Shown here: positions 8,844-17,914 of the stretch, piece by piece
Position numbering within the stretch: the stretch's first letter is position 1
Layout of the letters: each line of letters starts with the position of its first letter
The notes under the pieces: generated by a model
Databases searched by the model: none
What the model was told of the DNA's origin: nothing
The model's input: the letters and a program-made list of their open reading frames with translations, nothing else
DNA from: Anaeropeptidivorans aminofermentans
GTDB taxonomy: Bacteria; Bacillota; Clostridia; Lachnospirales; UBA5962
Assembly (NCBI RefSeq): GCF_940670685.1
Contig: NZ_OW711693.1
Coordinates: 496,001-560,000 of the forward strand
Direction: 5' to 3'
DNA length: 64,000 bases
Translations under genes and position numbers: made by a program

Positions 8844-9800
8844 TTAATCAAACATAACAGAAACGGCCTTGCCGTCATGGATACGGCATATAGCCTCTGC
8901 AAATACGTCTGCTACCGTAAGATATTTAATCTTATCAATAGAGCCGTGGCAGCTTTCGGCTATGGTATCAAGCATAACAAGTTCGGAAATAGGAGATTTT
9001 TCAAGTCTTTCAAGAGCGGGGCCGGAAAGCACGCCATGGGTACAGCAGGCAAATATTTCCGTAGCACCTTTATTCTTTAAAGCTACCGCGGCGTTTGTTA
9101 TGGAACCGGCAGTATCTATCATATCGTCAAGAAGAAGGACTTTCCTTCCCGATACGTCTCCGATGATGTTCATAACTTCGCTTTCATTGGGCTTTGCGCG
9201 CCTTTTATCGATGATGGCAATGGGTACGTTTAATTTGTCTGCAAGGCTTCTTGCTCTGGCAACGCTTCCAAGGTCGGGAGATACGACAACCACATCGCTC
9301 ATATCCTTAAACTTATCCATGTAATATTTTCTGAATTTAGGCATACCTACTAAATGGTCAAGGGGTATGTCAAAGAATCCCTGAATCTGAGCGCAGTGAA
9401 GGTCCATGGTTATAACCCTGTCGCAGCCGGCAGAAGTGATAAGGTTTGCTACAAGCTTTGCGCTGATTGGGTCTCTGGCTCTGCTTTTCCTATCTTGCCT
9501 CGCATAGCCGTAATAAGGGATAACGGCAGCTATTGTTCCGGCGGAAGCTCTTTTCATAGCGTCAATCATGATTAAAAGCTCCATTAAGTTCTCATTTACA
9601 GGCATTGATATAGGCTGAATAATGTAAACGTCTGCATTTCTGACGGACTCATTAATTTTAAGAGAAATTTCACCGTCGCTGAATCTGCCTACTTCTGATT
9701 TACCAAGCTCAACATTAAGTAAAGAGGCTATGCTTTTTGCAAGTTCAACATGAGCGTTGCCGCTAAAGATCTTAATATTTCCGCCATTGCCTAAGTTCAT
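8844..9800 (-). CDS. prs: Ribose-phosphate pyrophosphokinase
   Basis: A 318-residue class I PRPP synthetase, which makes PRPP from ribose 5-phosphate and ATP for purine, pyrimidine, histidine and NAD synthesis. Visible landmarks are VGRFSDGEISLKI, the flexible-loop region YARQDRKSRARDPIS, TMDLHCAQIQGFFDIP, and the PRPP-binding motif VLLLDDMIDTAGSI near residue 218. AGGAGG precedes ATG 9800. It follows glmU in the classic firmicute pair; the 200-bp spacer contains a hairpin (9922-9946) without a clear T tail. Confidence 0.98.
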   Translation of the reverse strand: MNLGNGGNIKIFSGNAHVELAKSIASLLNVELGKSEVGRFSDGEISLKINESVRNADVYIIQPISMPVNENLMELLIMIDAMKRASAGTIAAVIPYYGYARQDRKSRARDPISAKLVANLITSAGCDRVITMDLHCAQIQGFFDIPLDHLVGMPKFRKYYMDKFKDMSDVVVVSPDLGSVARARSLADKLNVPIAIIDKRRAKPNESEVMNIIGDVSGRKVLLLDDMIDTAGSITNAAVALKNKGATEIFACCTHGVLSGPALERLEKSPISELVMLDTIAESCHGSIDKIKYLTVADVFAEAICRIHDGKAVSVMFD

Positions 9801-10000
9801 TTTAAAAAAACCTCCTAAGTAGTTTTATACATACGGGACTTGCCCGAGGGGTAATATTAAATTTACTTTCAATTTACATATATAAAAAGTAAATTCACAG
9901 CCGAATGTAAGACTATTACATAACGAAGCTTACAGGAGGCTTCGTTATAAAATAATGGGTATTTTGAAACCTTTAAAAGGCTTAAAATATATTCTTATTG

Positions 10001-11350
10001 TTACTTTTCCTTAAGCTTCCAGTCGAGTTTAAGCACCTGTCTTGCTCTTGCGATGGCAAGGGCATTATTTGGTACATCGTCTGTTATGGTGGAGCCTGCG
10101 GCAATATAAGCGCCTTCGTTTACTGTAACAGGGGAAAGCAAATTGCTGTTGCAGCCTATGAAGACGTTGTCTTTAATGATGGTTTTATATTTATGTTTGC
10201 CGTCGTAATTAACTACTACGGTTCCGCAGCCGAAATTAATGTTCTTGCCTACTTCGGCATCCCCTATGTAAGTAAGATGGGCGGCTTTCGTCCCGTCGCC
10301 TATGGTGGATTTTTTAATCTCTACAAAATCACCTATTTTAACATTATCTCCCAGTACGCAGTCAGGCCTTATATGGGAAAATGGGCCGATGCTAACGTGG
10401 TTTCCTATTTGTGAGTTCAGGATAATGCTCGACTGAATAGTACATTCATTTCCAATAACAGCGTCTTTAATACGTGAGTTTACGCCGATTTCACAATCTT
10501 TTCCTATGGCAGTATTGCCCTCTATCAGTACGCCCGGGTATATAATTGTATCTTCTCCTATTGTAACGTCAGGGCCTATGTAGGTATTATCTCTATCTAT
10601 TATGGTAACGCCGTTAAGCATGTGTTTTTCATTGATTCTTTTCTGCATGATTTTTGTGGCTTCAAAAAGCTGAACTCTTGTATTGATGCCGTAGAAATCC
10701 TCAGCGGAATCTGCAACAAAGACACCTGCACTGTACTTTGCCTTCAAAAGAATTTCAAGGGTATCCGTAAGATAGTATTCCTTTTGGGCGTTATTGTTAT
10801 CAAGCTTTGAAAGGGCATATTTAAGCTCCTTTGCTTTATAGCAGTACACGCCTGTGTTTATTTCTTTTACAATGGCTTCTTCAGGGCTTGCGTCCTTTTG
10901 CTCAACTATTTTCTTAAAAGTACCGTTTTCTCTTATAACCCTGCCGTAACCGTAAGGGTTTTCAACTATGGCAGAAGTCATTGTTACATGATATCCGCCT
11001 TCCTTATGGTAGTCATAGATGGCTTTAATGCATTCAGCAGTAATAAGCGGAATGTCCCCGTATAAAACGATAACGTCACCCTCGTCGTCAAGGTGGTCTG
11101 CGGCCATCATTGCGGCGTGTCCCGTTCCAAGTCTTTCGTTTTGCATGGCGTAGATAAGATCAGGAAAGGTGTCCTGAATCTGCTCTGAACAGCTCCCCAC
11201 AACAGCTATAATTTCAGAAACATTTAAGCTTTTTAATACGTCTATTTCATAGCCGAGAATCGTCTTATCGAATATTTTATGTAAAACCTTATGGGTTTTG
11301 CTTTTCATTCGTGTTCCTTCGCCTGCGGCAAGTAAAACAGCTTTTAACAT
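10001..11350 (-). CDS. glmU: Bifunctional GlmU: GlcNAc-1-P uridyltransferase / GlcN-1-P acetyltransferase
   Basis: A 449-residue enzyme making UDP-GlcNAc for peptidoglycan and other envelope polymers. The N-terminal uridyltransferase begins KAVLLAAGEGTRMKS; the C-terminal half is a left-handed beta helix of hexapeptide repeats (from about residue 240) with the acetyltransferase motif around HLTYIGDAEVGKNINFG. The start is set at ATG 11350, nine bases after GAGGTGG; a GTG six codons upstream overlaps that ribosome site and is rejected. It heads the leftward cluster. Confidence 0.98.
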   Translation of the reverse strand: MLKAVLLAAGEGTRMKSKTHKVLHKIFDKTILGYEIDVLKSLNVSEIIAVVGSCSEQIQDTFPDLIYAMQNERLGTGHAAMMAADHLDDEGDVIVLYGDIPLITAECIKAIYDYHKEGGYHVTMTSAIVENPYGYGRVIRENGTFKKIVEQKDASPEEAIVKEINTGVYCYKAKELKYALSKLDNNNAQKEYYLTDTLEILLKAKYSAGVFVADSAEDFYGINTRVQLFEATKIMQKRINEKHMLNGVTIIDRDNTYIGPDVTIGEDTIIYPGVLIEGNTAIGKDCEIGVNSRIKDAVIGNECTIQSSIILNSQIGNHVSIGPFSHIRPDCVLGDNVKIGDFVEIKKSTIGDGTKAAHLTYIGDAEVGKNINFGCGTVVVNYDGKHKYKTIIKDNVFIGCNSNLLSPVTVNEGAYIAAGSTITDDVPNNALAIARARQVLKLDWKLKEK

Positions 11351-11718
11351 AGACAGCTTCCACCTCACACACTTTTTTCAATTATATTATATAATACTTT
11401 AAATTAATATGAAATATGTATTTTGACACAATAGAACAACAAATTACATTCTTATTTGTTTAATATTTTTGAATTTGCGAACATATTAATATTTATCCCT
11501 TATAATATAGAGACGTGAATAAGGAAATAATTTGTTAGTTTGGCACAAGGTTTCTGCTGGTTTTGAGATAAAGTATTGTATTTTTACAATTTATAGCAGC
11601 TAATTAAATATAGTCAATTGCTTTTATTCTGCTAAACAGCCATTTGAACCCTGCCTTATTTAAGCAAGCTGCTGTAAATTTTGTTAGAAGTTTTTAGAAT
11701 TATCAGAAGGGGGATGTC

Positions 11719-12786
11719 ATGAAGGACCAAATAAAGGCAGGAGTAAAAATTGCCGCGGTTTTTGCCTCTATTGTTCTGGGCGCCGGCTTTGCATCGGGGA
11801 AGGAAATTATAAGCTTTTTTGTTAACTACGGAATGGCGGGATATATGGGGCTTTTGCTTTCAGGAATCATATTTGCTGCGGCAGGTACTGCCGTAATGTG
11901 TACCTGTTTAAGAGAAAAAATGAAGGATTATAACAGGTATATGGAAAATGTTGCCGGAAATAAAATAGGCGGTTTTATGGAGGCGGTGCTGGGACTTTTT
12001 ATGTTTGCTATATTTGCCGCCATGACCTCTGCCTTTGGGGCTTCCTTTGTAGAATCTTTTAATCTGCCTTTTACAGCAGGCATTATAGTTTCGGGGGTAT
12101 TATGCCTTTTATGCTTTTTATACGGTATGGAAGGCATTATTAAGCTCAATGCTTTTTTATCCCCCCTTATGATCATAGGCTGTATATTCATAGGGCTTTT
12201 TACCTTTTTCTTTAAAGCCGAAGGCGCCGGAACCATCAGCACAAGCCCGGGAGAAGGGGGCCCATGGTATGCTTCTGCTATTATATATGCAAGCTATAAT
12301 ATTGTTACGGCAGTTACCATATTAAGCTCTCTTAAAGAAAATATAAAATCAAAAACCAGTGCCGTTATAGCAGGGGTTTTCGGAGGTTTTCTCATAGCTT
12401 TAATAGGCCTTTGCCTGGCCCTCACCTTAGATGTTCATAAGGAACTGATAAGCTTTTATGAAATTCCCCTTTTGGCTCTTGCCAAAACTTACGGAAAGAC
12501 CATCGAAATACTTTTTCTCATCGTATTTATGACAGTTATATTTACATGTGCCGCGACAAACGGATATGCCGTAATCAGATGGTTTTCTACAAGGTTTCAT
12601 TTAAAGGTCATGCCTGTAAGCATAGGGATTACCGTTCTTGCGTGTATATGCGCTTATGGAGGGTTCTCTAATTTTATAAATGTGGTTTATCCGGTTTTTG
12701 GAATCGTAGGTTTTTTAGAAATAATTTTAATTATGCGATATTTTATTAAGGGCAAGAAGACGGTTGTGCAAAAAAGAAAAAGATAG
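11719..12786 (+). CDS. YkvI-type multi-pass membrane protein
   Basis: A 355-residue membrane protein with about ten hydrophobic segments and the family start AAVFASIVLGAGFASGKEI, where a glycine-rich broken first helix resembles amino acid/sodium symporters of the LeuT fold. Substrate is unknown for the family. GGGGG lies seven bases upstream of the ATG. It is transcribed divergently from glmU across a 368-bp gap holding AT-rich promoter-like sequence (TTGACA near 11432) but no gene. Confidence 0.8.
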   Translation: MKDQIKAGVKIAAVFASIVLGAGFASGKEIISFFVNYGMAGYMGLLLSGIIFAAAGTAVMCTCLREKMKDYNRYMENVAGNKIGGFMEAVLGLFMFAIFAAMTSAFGASFVESFNLPFTAGIIVSGVLCLLCFLYGMEGIIKLNAFLSPLMIIGCIFIGLFTFFFKAEGAGTISTSPGEGGPWYASAIIYASYNIVTAVTILSSLKENIKSKTSAVIAGVFGGFLIALIGLCLALTLDVHKELISFYEIPLLALAKTYGKTIEILFLIVFMTVIFTCAATNGYAVIRWFSTRFHLKVMPVSIGITVLACICAYGGFSNFINVVYPVFGIVGFLEIILIMRYFIKGKKTVVQKRKR

Positions 12787-12796
12787 TATTATTACA

Positions 12797-12969
12797 AATA
12801 TACAAATTCAATTTGAATTCTGCTAAACTTTTCCAAAAAAATTGGTTTAGTACAGCATTATGCCAAAGGGGAGCTTACCATTCCTCAGACGAAAATTGGC
12901 GATAAAAGCTTTAAAAAAATATGGAAGTATGCGGTAAATTTCATTAATATTAATTTAACGGGATTTTGA
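12797..12969 (+). pseudogene. Short coding-like remnant truncated by a family E element
   Basis: Codons from about 12821 read HYAKGELTIPQTKIGDKSF then KKIWKYAVNFI before a stop at the family E border. The amino-acid makeup looks protein-like, but no start codon or ribosome site is visible and no family is recognised. It may be chance. Confidence 0.2.
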
Positions 12970-13125
12970 CGGAGCTGAACTTCTTGCACAGCAAGGGAAA
13001 GTCCGCAGGAGCTTCCGCATTATGAGTATAAAACTCTAAGTACACCTTTAGGTGTACGCAATGCAGTGATTTTTGCTGATTTATACGAATATTATCTTAA
13101 TTTCAATGAAGCTTCGGCATGAAAC
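12955..13125. repeat. Family E MITE-like element, copy 2 (right end degraded)
   Basis: The left end TTAACGGGATTTTGACGG and the interior (CTTGCACAGCAAGGG, TACACCTTTAGGTGTACG, TTATACGAATATTAT) match copies at 7318 and 26704. The right terminal repeat is poorly preserved. It occupies most of the gap between the YkvI-type gene and the DUF5711-type gene. Confidence 0.65.
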
Positions 13126-13173
13126 CATACGTATATAATTAAAGATGTTACCTAAGATAGAGAGGCACTATAT

Positions 13174-14571
13174 ATGAACGGATCGAAAAAAGGGCATGAA
13201 ATGAGGGTTAAATCAATGATGGTTGCCCTTGGCCTTATTGTGCTTGCCGTATTTTTATATTTTAAATGGGGAATGAACGATTTAGGCGCCGGAAAAAACC
13301 TTTCCTATATGGGCTTTATTCCATTGGGGGAGGGCTTTCAATACGATTACGGAAAAACCCCGGATATATATTATTCCAATAAAGGCATTTTTTTAAGCAC
13401 TCAAGACGGAGTAAAGCGCCTTGATACGGAAGGCGCTTTAAAGTGGGACTATCCTTTAAGCTTTAATTCACCGAGAATGCAGGGGGAAGGAGGCTATGTA
13501 ATAATTTCTGAAAGCAAGGGCCTTGACGCCTATGTGTTTTCGGAAGAAGGGTTTCTTTATAAAATAGGTCTTGAAAATCCTTTATTAAGCTGCGGCATCA
13601 ATAAAAAGGGACATGCCTTCGTCATAACCTCAACCGACACCGGAAGCTATACAGTAAATACATATAATGAAAAAGGCGCTCTTGTTTCTCAGGATTTAAA
13701 AGAAGACGAAGGGATATACCCTATCTCTGCGGACATATCCGATGACGGAAGAATATTAGCCGTAAGCGCATTAAGCACAAGAGGAATCAATATAAGCTCC
13801 GTAATATCCTTTTACTACATAAATTCTGCGGAAGCTGCAAGCTTTACCGACGGCCTTTTTGCCACAGCATCGGATTTCGATAATGAAATCGTATCAAAAA
13901 TTAATTTCACCGACGGAAATAAGCTTATGTATTTAAGCGATCAATCTATAGGCGCTATAGAAACAGGAACAGATAATTACCTTAAAGAGCTATGGCGGGC
14001 AGAGCTTAAAAATGAAATAGAACGGTCTTCCTTTGTAAACGGCAGTATTTATGCCATCTCCATGGGAAAGGTCCTTAACAATAAAGACGGATACAAAGAA
14101 GGCACATTATTATACTACGATATTTTATCGGGAGAAATAAAGCTTCAATTGGAAACCGGCAGCAGTATTAACTATATGAGCGGCGGAAACGGCTCTCTTA
14201 TAATATCCGGCGGGGCATCGGGAAAGGATTTCACTGCATTGAATGCCAAGGGGGATAAGCTTTGGGAGTACCGGGGAACTGCCGACAGCATGAAAATAAT
14301 TATCCTTGATAAAACAGACAAAATAGCATGTACCACCCCTTTGAAGTTTGAGATAATGCAAAGAGGAAGGGTTTCTTCTTCCAATCCTTCTGATAACAAA
14401 GAAGAAGCATTGACAGAAGAAGAAATGAACTTCCTCCCCATAGAAGGCATAGATGAAAACAGCCCTTCGGAAACACCTGAAACGCCTTCGGAAGCGCCTG
14501 CTGAAACAGAAAGCGCTGAACCTTCCGGGGAAAACGCCGCTGTTCCTGAAAATAGCCCTGAAGCACCCTAG
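13174..14571 (+). CDS. DUF5711-type membrane-anchored beta-propeller protein
   Basis: A 465-residue protein with one N-terminal transmembrane segment (residues 13-31), then a large extracellular region rich in short beta-strand repeats such as DGVKRLDTEGALKWDYP and ALNAKGDKLWEYRG, typical of PQQ-like propellers. The tail (about residue 415 on) is a Glu/Pro/Ser-rich low-complexity stretch. Function is unknown; family members commonly sit beside CvpA-type genes in Clostridia, as here. GAGAGG precedes the ATG by eight bases. Confidence 0.7.
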   Translation: MNGSKKGHEMRVKSMMVALGLIVLAVFLYFKWGMNDLGAGKNLSYMGFIPLGEGFQYDYGKTPDIYYSNKGIFLSTQDGVKRLDTEGALKWDYPLSFNSPRMQGEGGYVIISESKGLDAYVFSEEGFLYKIGLENPLLSCGINKKGHAFVITSTDTGSYTVNTYNEKGALVSQDLKEDEGIYPISADISDDGRILAVSALSTRGINISSVISFYYINSAEAASFTDGLFATASDFDNEIVSKINFTDGNKLMYLSDQSIGAIETGTDNYLKELWRAELKNEIERSSFVNGSIYAISMGKVLNNKDGYKEGTLLYYDILSGEIKLQLETGSSINYMSGGNGSLIISGGASGKDFTALNAKGDKLWEYRGTADSMKIIILDKTDKIACTTPLKFEIMQRGRVSSSNPSDNKEEALTEEEMNFLPIEGIDENSPSETPETPSEAPAETESAEPSGENAAVPENSPEAP

Positions 14572-14631
14572 AAAGACGTTGAATTTTTTATTTTAATAAT
14601 ACTGTATTGATGCTTTGAACAGGAGAGTAAA

Positions 14632-15357
14632 ATGATTATAGATAGTATTATCCAAATGAAAAGTATTAATTTTCTTGATATCATAGTGATTATCATCATG
14701 GCTTACTGCCTTATTTCAGGCTATATGAAGGGCCTTGTGAGAACGATTTTCGACCTTTTCTCCTATATCATAGCCCTTGCCGCCGCAAATAAGGCCTATC
14801 CTTATGTAAGTAAGCTCCTGCGCTATGAAAACGGGCCTTACGACAGAGTAAAAATAAGCATCATAGAGACTTTAAACCTCAGTGAAGTCATAGAAAAAAA
14901 CATATCCCAAGGCTCGGAAAAAATAATAAACACCCTTCCTTTCCCGGATTTTATAAACAATAAGCTCATAGAAATGAATAATCCGGAAATATATAAGCTT
15001 CTGGGGGTTTCTACCCTTGAGGACTATATAGGGGGATATTTTGCTAATATATTCATTAATATCCTTGCGGGAATCATTGTATTTATTGTTGTTACTGTAG
15101 CGATGAAAGTCATCATATTTACAATGGATATTTTATGCAAGCTTCCCGTAATTAATAAATTCAATAAAACAGGGGGGCTTATTGCAGGCCTTTTCACAGG
15201 GGCGCTGTATATATGGATAGGGCTTATTATATATACCTTGTTTTTTATAAATCCCCAAAGCGGAAGCATCGATTTGCTTAAAAATTCTATAATCGCTATA
15301 CATTTTTACGAAAACAACCTTCTTTTTAAATTTCTTCTAAAAATATTGACAGGCTGA
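14632..15357 (+). CDS. CvpA family membrane protein
   Basis: A 241-residue protein with four to five membrane segments and the CvpA signature at the start: FLDIIVIIIMAYCLISGYMK followed by GLVRTIFDLFSYIIA. CvpA proteins have been tied to colicin V production, envelope homeostasis and, by linkage to purF, purine metabolism. The middle contains an amphipathic loop (residues 70-125). AGGAGAG precedes the ATG. It is followed by a terminator and then purC, so it is close to but not clearly in the pur transcript. Confidence 0.82.
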   Translation: MIIDSIIQMKSINFLDIIVIIIMAYCLISGYMKGLVRTIFDLFSYIIALAAANKAYPYVSKLLRYENGPYDRVKISIIETLNLSEVIEKNISQGSEKIINTLPFPDFINNKLIEMNNPEIYKLLGVSTLEDYIGGYFANIFINILAGIIVFIVVTVAMKVIIFTMDILCKLPVINKFNKTGGLIAGLFTGALYIWIGLIIYTLFFINPQSGSIDLLKNSIIAIHFYENNLLFKFLLKILTG

Positions 15358-15360
15358 TAA

Positions 15361-15399
15361 TTGTGTGAAAAAGCATTTTTGCTTTTTCACACAATTTTT
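15361..15399 (+). terminator. Rho-independent terminator after the CvpA gene
   Basis: A perfect 14-bp stem (TTGTGTGAAAAAGC and complement, 6-base loop) followed by TTTTT, four bases after the stop codon. Confidence 0.92.
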
Positions 15400-15439
15400 A
15401 TGTAGTTCGACAAAAATATTTTTTAACTAACAGATTTTA

Positions 15440-15463
15440 TGATATAATCAGCCTATATAGGCT
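15440..15463 (+). promoter_or_regulatory. Extended -10 promoter and palindrome upstream of purC
   Basis: TGATATAAT (15440-15448) is an extended -10 box. Directly behind it the perfect 14-bp palindrome AGCCTATATAGGCT (15450-15463) covers the expected transcription start, a position suited to an operator. No clear -35 box is seen. Confidence 0.5.
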
Positions 15464-15503
15464 CCTTAAATATATATTTAAAAAATCAAAGGTGGGATAC
15501 TTG

Positions 15504-16220
15504 ATGAAAAAGCTCGAAATGCTTTATTCCGGAAAGGCAAAAATGGTATTTAAAACCGACGACCCTGACGTATACGTAATTGAGTACAGAGACGACGCCA
15601 CGGCATTTAACGGCCAGAAGAAAGGCTCCTATGAAAATAAGGGCATTTTAAACAACAAAATAGCCAATATTATTTTTAAAGAAATTGAAAAGCACAATGT
15701 ACCCACTCATCTCATAGAAGAAATTTCAGACAGGGAAACCGTCGTTAAAAAAGTCGAAATCATACCTCTTGAAGTCATCATAAGAAACGTTGCCGCCGGC
15801 AGTTTTTCAAAAAGATATGGGGTTCCTGAGGGAACAGCCCTTAAATGCACCATTCTGGAATTCAGCTATAAAAATGACGAGCTTAACGACCCCCTAATAA
15901 ACGATTATCATGCCATGGCCCTTTCCATTGCCACAAGAGAAGAGCTTGATGAAATAAGTGAAATGGCCTTTAAAATAAACGAAATCATTACGGAAATATT
16001 TAAAAAGATAAATTTAAGGCTCATTGATTTTAAAATAGAATTCGGTAAAACAAGCGATGGCAAAATCATACTTGCAGATGAAATATCTCCCGATACCTGC
16101 AGGCTTTGGGAGATCGGCACAGATGAAAAAATGGATAAAGACAGATTCAGAAGAGACATGGGAGGCTTTATGGAGGCCTATAACGAGGTTTACAAAAGGC
16201 TCTCCGAAACTGCTTTTTAA
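15504..16220 (+). CDS. purC: SAICAR synthetase
   Basis: A 238-residue enzyme joining aspartate to CAIR in purine synthesis. Hallmarks are LYSGKAKMVF at the N-terminus, IIRNVAAGSFSKRYG near residue 96, and LADEISPDTCRLW near residue 190. The start is ATG 15504 with AGGTGG eight bases upstream; a GTG four codons earlier overlaps that site. purF follows after 16 bp. Confidence 0.97.
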   Translation: MKKLEMLYSGKAKMVFKTDDPDVYVIEYRDDATAFNGQKKGSYENKGILNNKIANIIFKEIEKHNVPTHLIEEISDRETVVKKVEIIPLEVIIRNVAAGSFSKRYGVPEGTALKCTILEFSYKNDELNDPLINDYHAMALSIATREELDEISEMAFKINEIITEIFKKINLRLIDFKIEFGKTSDGKIILADEISPDTCRLWEIGTDEKMDKDRFRRDMGGFMEAYNEVYKRLSETAF

Positions 16221-16236
16221 TCGCTAGGAGGACAAA

Positions 16237-17601
16237 ATGGATAAGCTACATGAAGAATGCGGTGTTTTCGGAATTTTCGATATGACAAGAGACGATGTGG
16301 CCCAGACTGCTTATTACGGCCTTGTGTCATTGCAGCACAGAGGGCAGGAAAGCTGCGGAATCGCCGTAAACAAAGACAGAGACATTTATCATTACAAGGA
16401 TTTGGGTCTTGTAAACGATGTTTTTAACAATAAAATACTGGATTCCCTACAGGGGAACATGGCAGTAGGCCACGTAAGATACGGAACCACGGGAGGAAAG
16501 GGCAGAGAAAACGCCCAGCCCTTGGTTTTAAGATATTTAAAGGGAAACCTTGCCATTGTCCATAACGGAAATTTAAGAAATACAGACGAGCTTAAAACAG
16601 AATATGAGAGAACAGGCGCTATTTATCAGACTACTTCTGATACAGAAATCGTAGCCTACACCATAGCAAGACAGAGAGCTCAGAGCAAAAGCATAGAAGA
16701 AGCCATAGAGCGTTCCATGTCTATCCTGAAAGGGGCTTATTCCCTTATCGTTATGAGCCCTCAGAAACTGATAGCCGCCAAGGACCCATGGGGCTTCAGG
16801 CCCCTTTGCATGGGAAAGCTGAATGACGGCTATGTATTTGCATCGGAAAGCTGCGCCTTTGATGCCATCGGAGCAGAATATATCAGAGAGCTTGAACCGG
16901 GAGAAATCGTTATAGCCGATAAAAACGGCATAAGGGAAATTAAAGCTGCCTGCGGAAGAGAAAAGGAAAAGCTTTGTATATTTGAATATATTTATTTTTC
17001 AAGGCCCGACAGTAAAATCGGCGGCCAGCTTGTTTACGAATCCAGAAAGCTTGCAGGAAGGATTCTCGCAAAAGAACACCCGGTAGAAGCGGATATCGTT
17101 TTCGGCGTTCCCGATTCGGGGGTTGCATCCGGTATGGGTTACAGCGTAGAATCCGGCATTCCCTATGAAGACGGTTTTGTAAAGAGCAGATATATCGGCA
17201 GAACCTTTATAAAGCCCAATCAGATTGACAGGGAAATCGGCGTTCGAATGAAGCTGAACCCCCTTAAAACTAATATTGAAGGCAAAAGGGTCGTTATGGT
17301 AGACGACTCTATTGTCAGAGGGACAACCTGCGCCATTATCGTAAAGCTTTTAAGAAAAGCCGGTGCAAAAGAAGTCCATGTGCGTATTTCTTCGCCGCCT
17401 TTCTTATGGCCCTGCTATTTCGGAACAGATATTCCTTCAAGAGATGCACTGATTGCCAATAAGCTTTCCCTTGAGGAAATAAGAAAGTTCATAGATGCCG
17501 ACAGCCTTGGGTATTTAAGCATTGAAAATTTGAATGCCATCGTGCCCAATTCCGACAGAACCTTCTGCAACGCATGCTTTACCGGAGATTACGCCATATA
17601 G
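16237..17601 (+). CDS. purF: Amidophosphoribosyltransferase
   Basis: A 454-residue enzyme that converts PRPP and glutamine to phosphoribosylamine, the first purine step. MDKLHEE is a likely propeptide before catalytic Cys8 (CGVFGIF). The PRPP loop is VVMVDDSIVRGTTCA. Cysteines in KLCIFEYIYF, LWPCYFGT and RTFCNACF match the Fe-S cluster ligands of the Bacillus-type enzyme. The TAG stop lies inside a TATAGTAAATTT sequence, the same string that begins family A repeats. AGGAGG precedes the ATG. Confidence 0.98.
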   Translation: MDKLHEECGVFGIFDMTRDDVAQTAYYGLVSLQHRGQESCGIAVNKDRDIYHYKDLGLVNDVFNNKILDSLQGNMAVGHVRYGTTGGKGRENAQPLVLRYLKGNLAIVHNGNLRNTDELKTEYERTGAIYQTTSDTEIVAYTIARQRAQSKSIEEAIERSMSILKGAYSLIVMSPQKLIAAKDPWGFRPLCMGKLNDGYVFASESCAFDAIGAEYIRELEPGEIVIADKNGIREIKAACGREKEKLCIFEYIYFSRPDSKIGGQLVYESRKLAGRILAKEHPVEADIVFGVPDSGVASGMGYSVESGIPYEDGFVKSRYIGRTFIKPNQIDREIGVRMKLNPLKTNIEGKRVVMVDDSIVRGTTCAIIVKLLRKAGAKEVHVRISSPPFLWPCYFGTDIPSRDALIANKLSLEEIRKFIDADSLGYLSIENLNAIVPNSDRTFCNACFTGDYAI

Positions 17602-17617
17602 TAAATTTTAAGCTTAT

Positions 17618-17653
17618 CTAGTGAATAAAGATAAAAACATCTTTATTCACTAG
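17618..17653. other. Perfect hairpin after purF
   Basis: A perfect 15-bp stem (CTAGTGAATAAAGAT and its complement) with a 6-base loop follows purF by 16 bp. It has no T run on either strand, so it is more likely an RNA-processing or stabilising hairpin, or a repeat remnant, than a terminator. Confidence 0.5.
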
Positions 17654-17715
17654 AAGGAAATACTATTTAAAACCTATTTACAAGATAACTTTTGTATAGC
17701 TTTTGAAGTTCGCCT

Positions 17716-17866
17716 AGGGCGAGTTGACATGAATCTAAGCAAGCATCTAGAATAATATATTATTACGCCATACTTTGTTAGCGTTTTCTAGTGTTGTCAA
17801 CGCTTCCGCGTCTGGCTAAATACGGCTTATTTTATCAGCATATTTATATAGTGTGAACACGCCTTA
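17716..17866. repeat. Family D MITE-like element, copy 2
   Basis: Matches the 2901 copy in CTAAGCAAGCATCTAG, ATTACGCCATACT, TAGCGTTTTCTAG and GAACACGCCTTA, but lacks the internal GATACAAACGC hairpin. It lies between purF and purB. Confidence 0.6.
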
Positions 17867-17914
17867 ATATAAATTATATTAAATAATGGTTTTAATAAAA
17901 TTCGGAGGAGAAAA

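Noticed and set aside
9922-9946. Hairpin between glmU and prs as a terminator
   Set aside because: Its tail on the minus strand is ATGTAATAG rather than T-rich, so read-through from glmU into prs is expected.
15400-15503. A purine riboswitch upstream of purC
   Set aside because: The short leader lacks the conserved purine aptamer segments and is too short to hold one with a terminator.
17618-17653. Hairpin after purF as a rho-independent terminator
   Set aside because: The stem is perfect but neither strand has a T run behind it.
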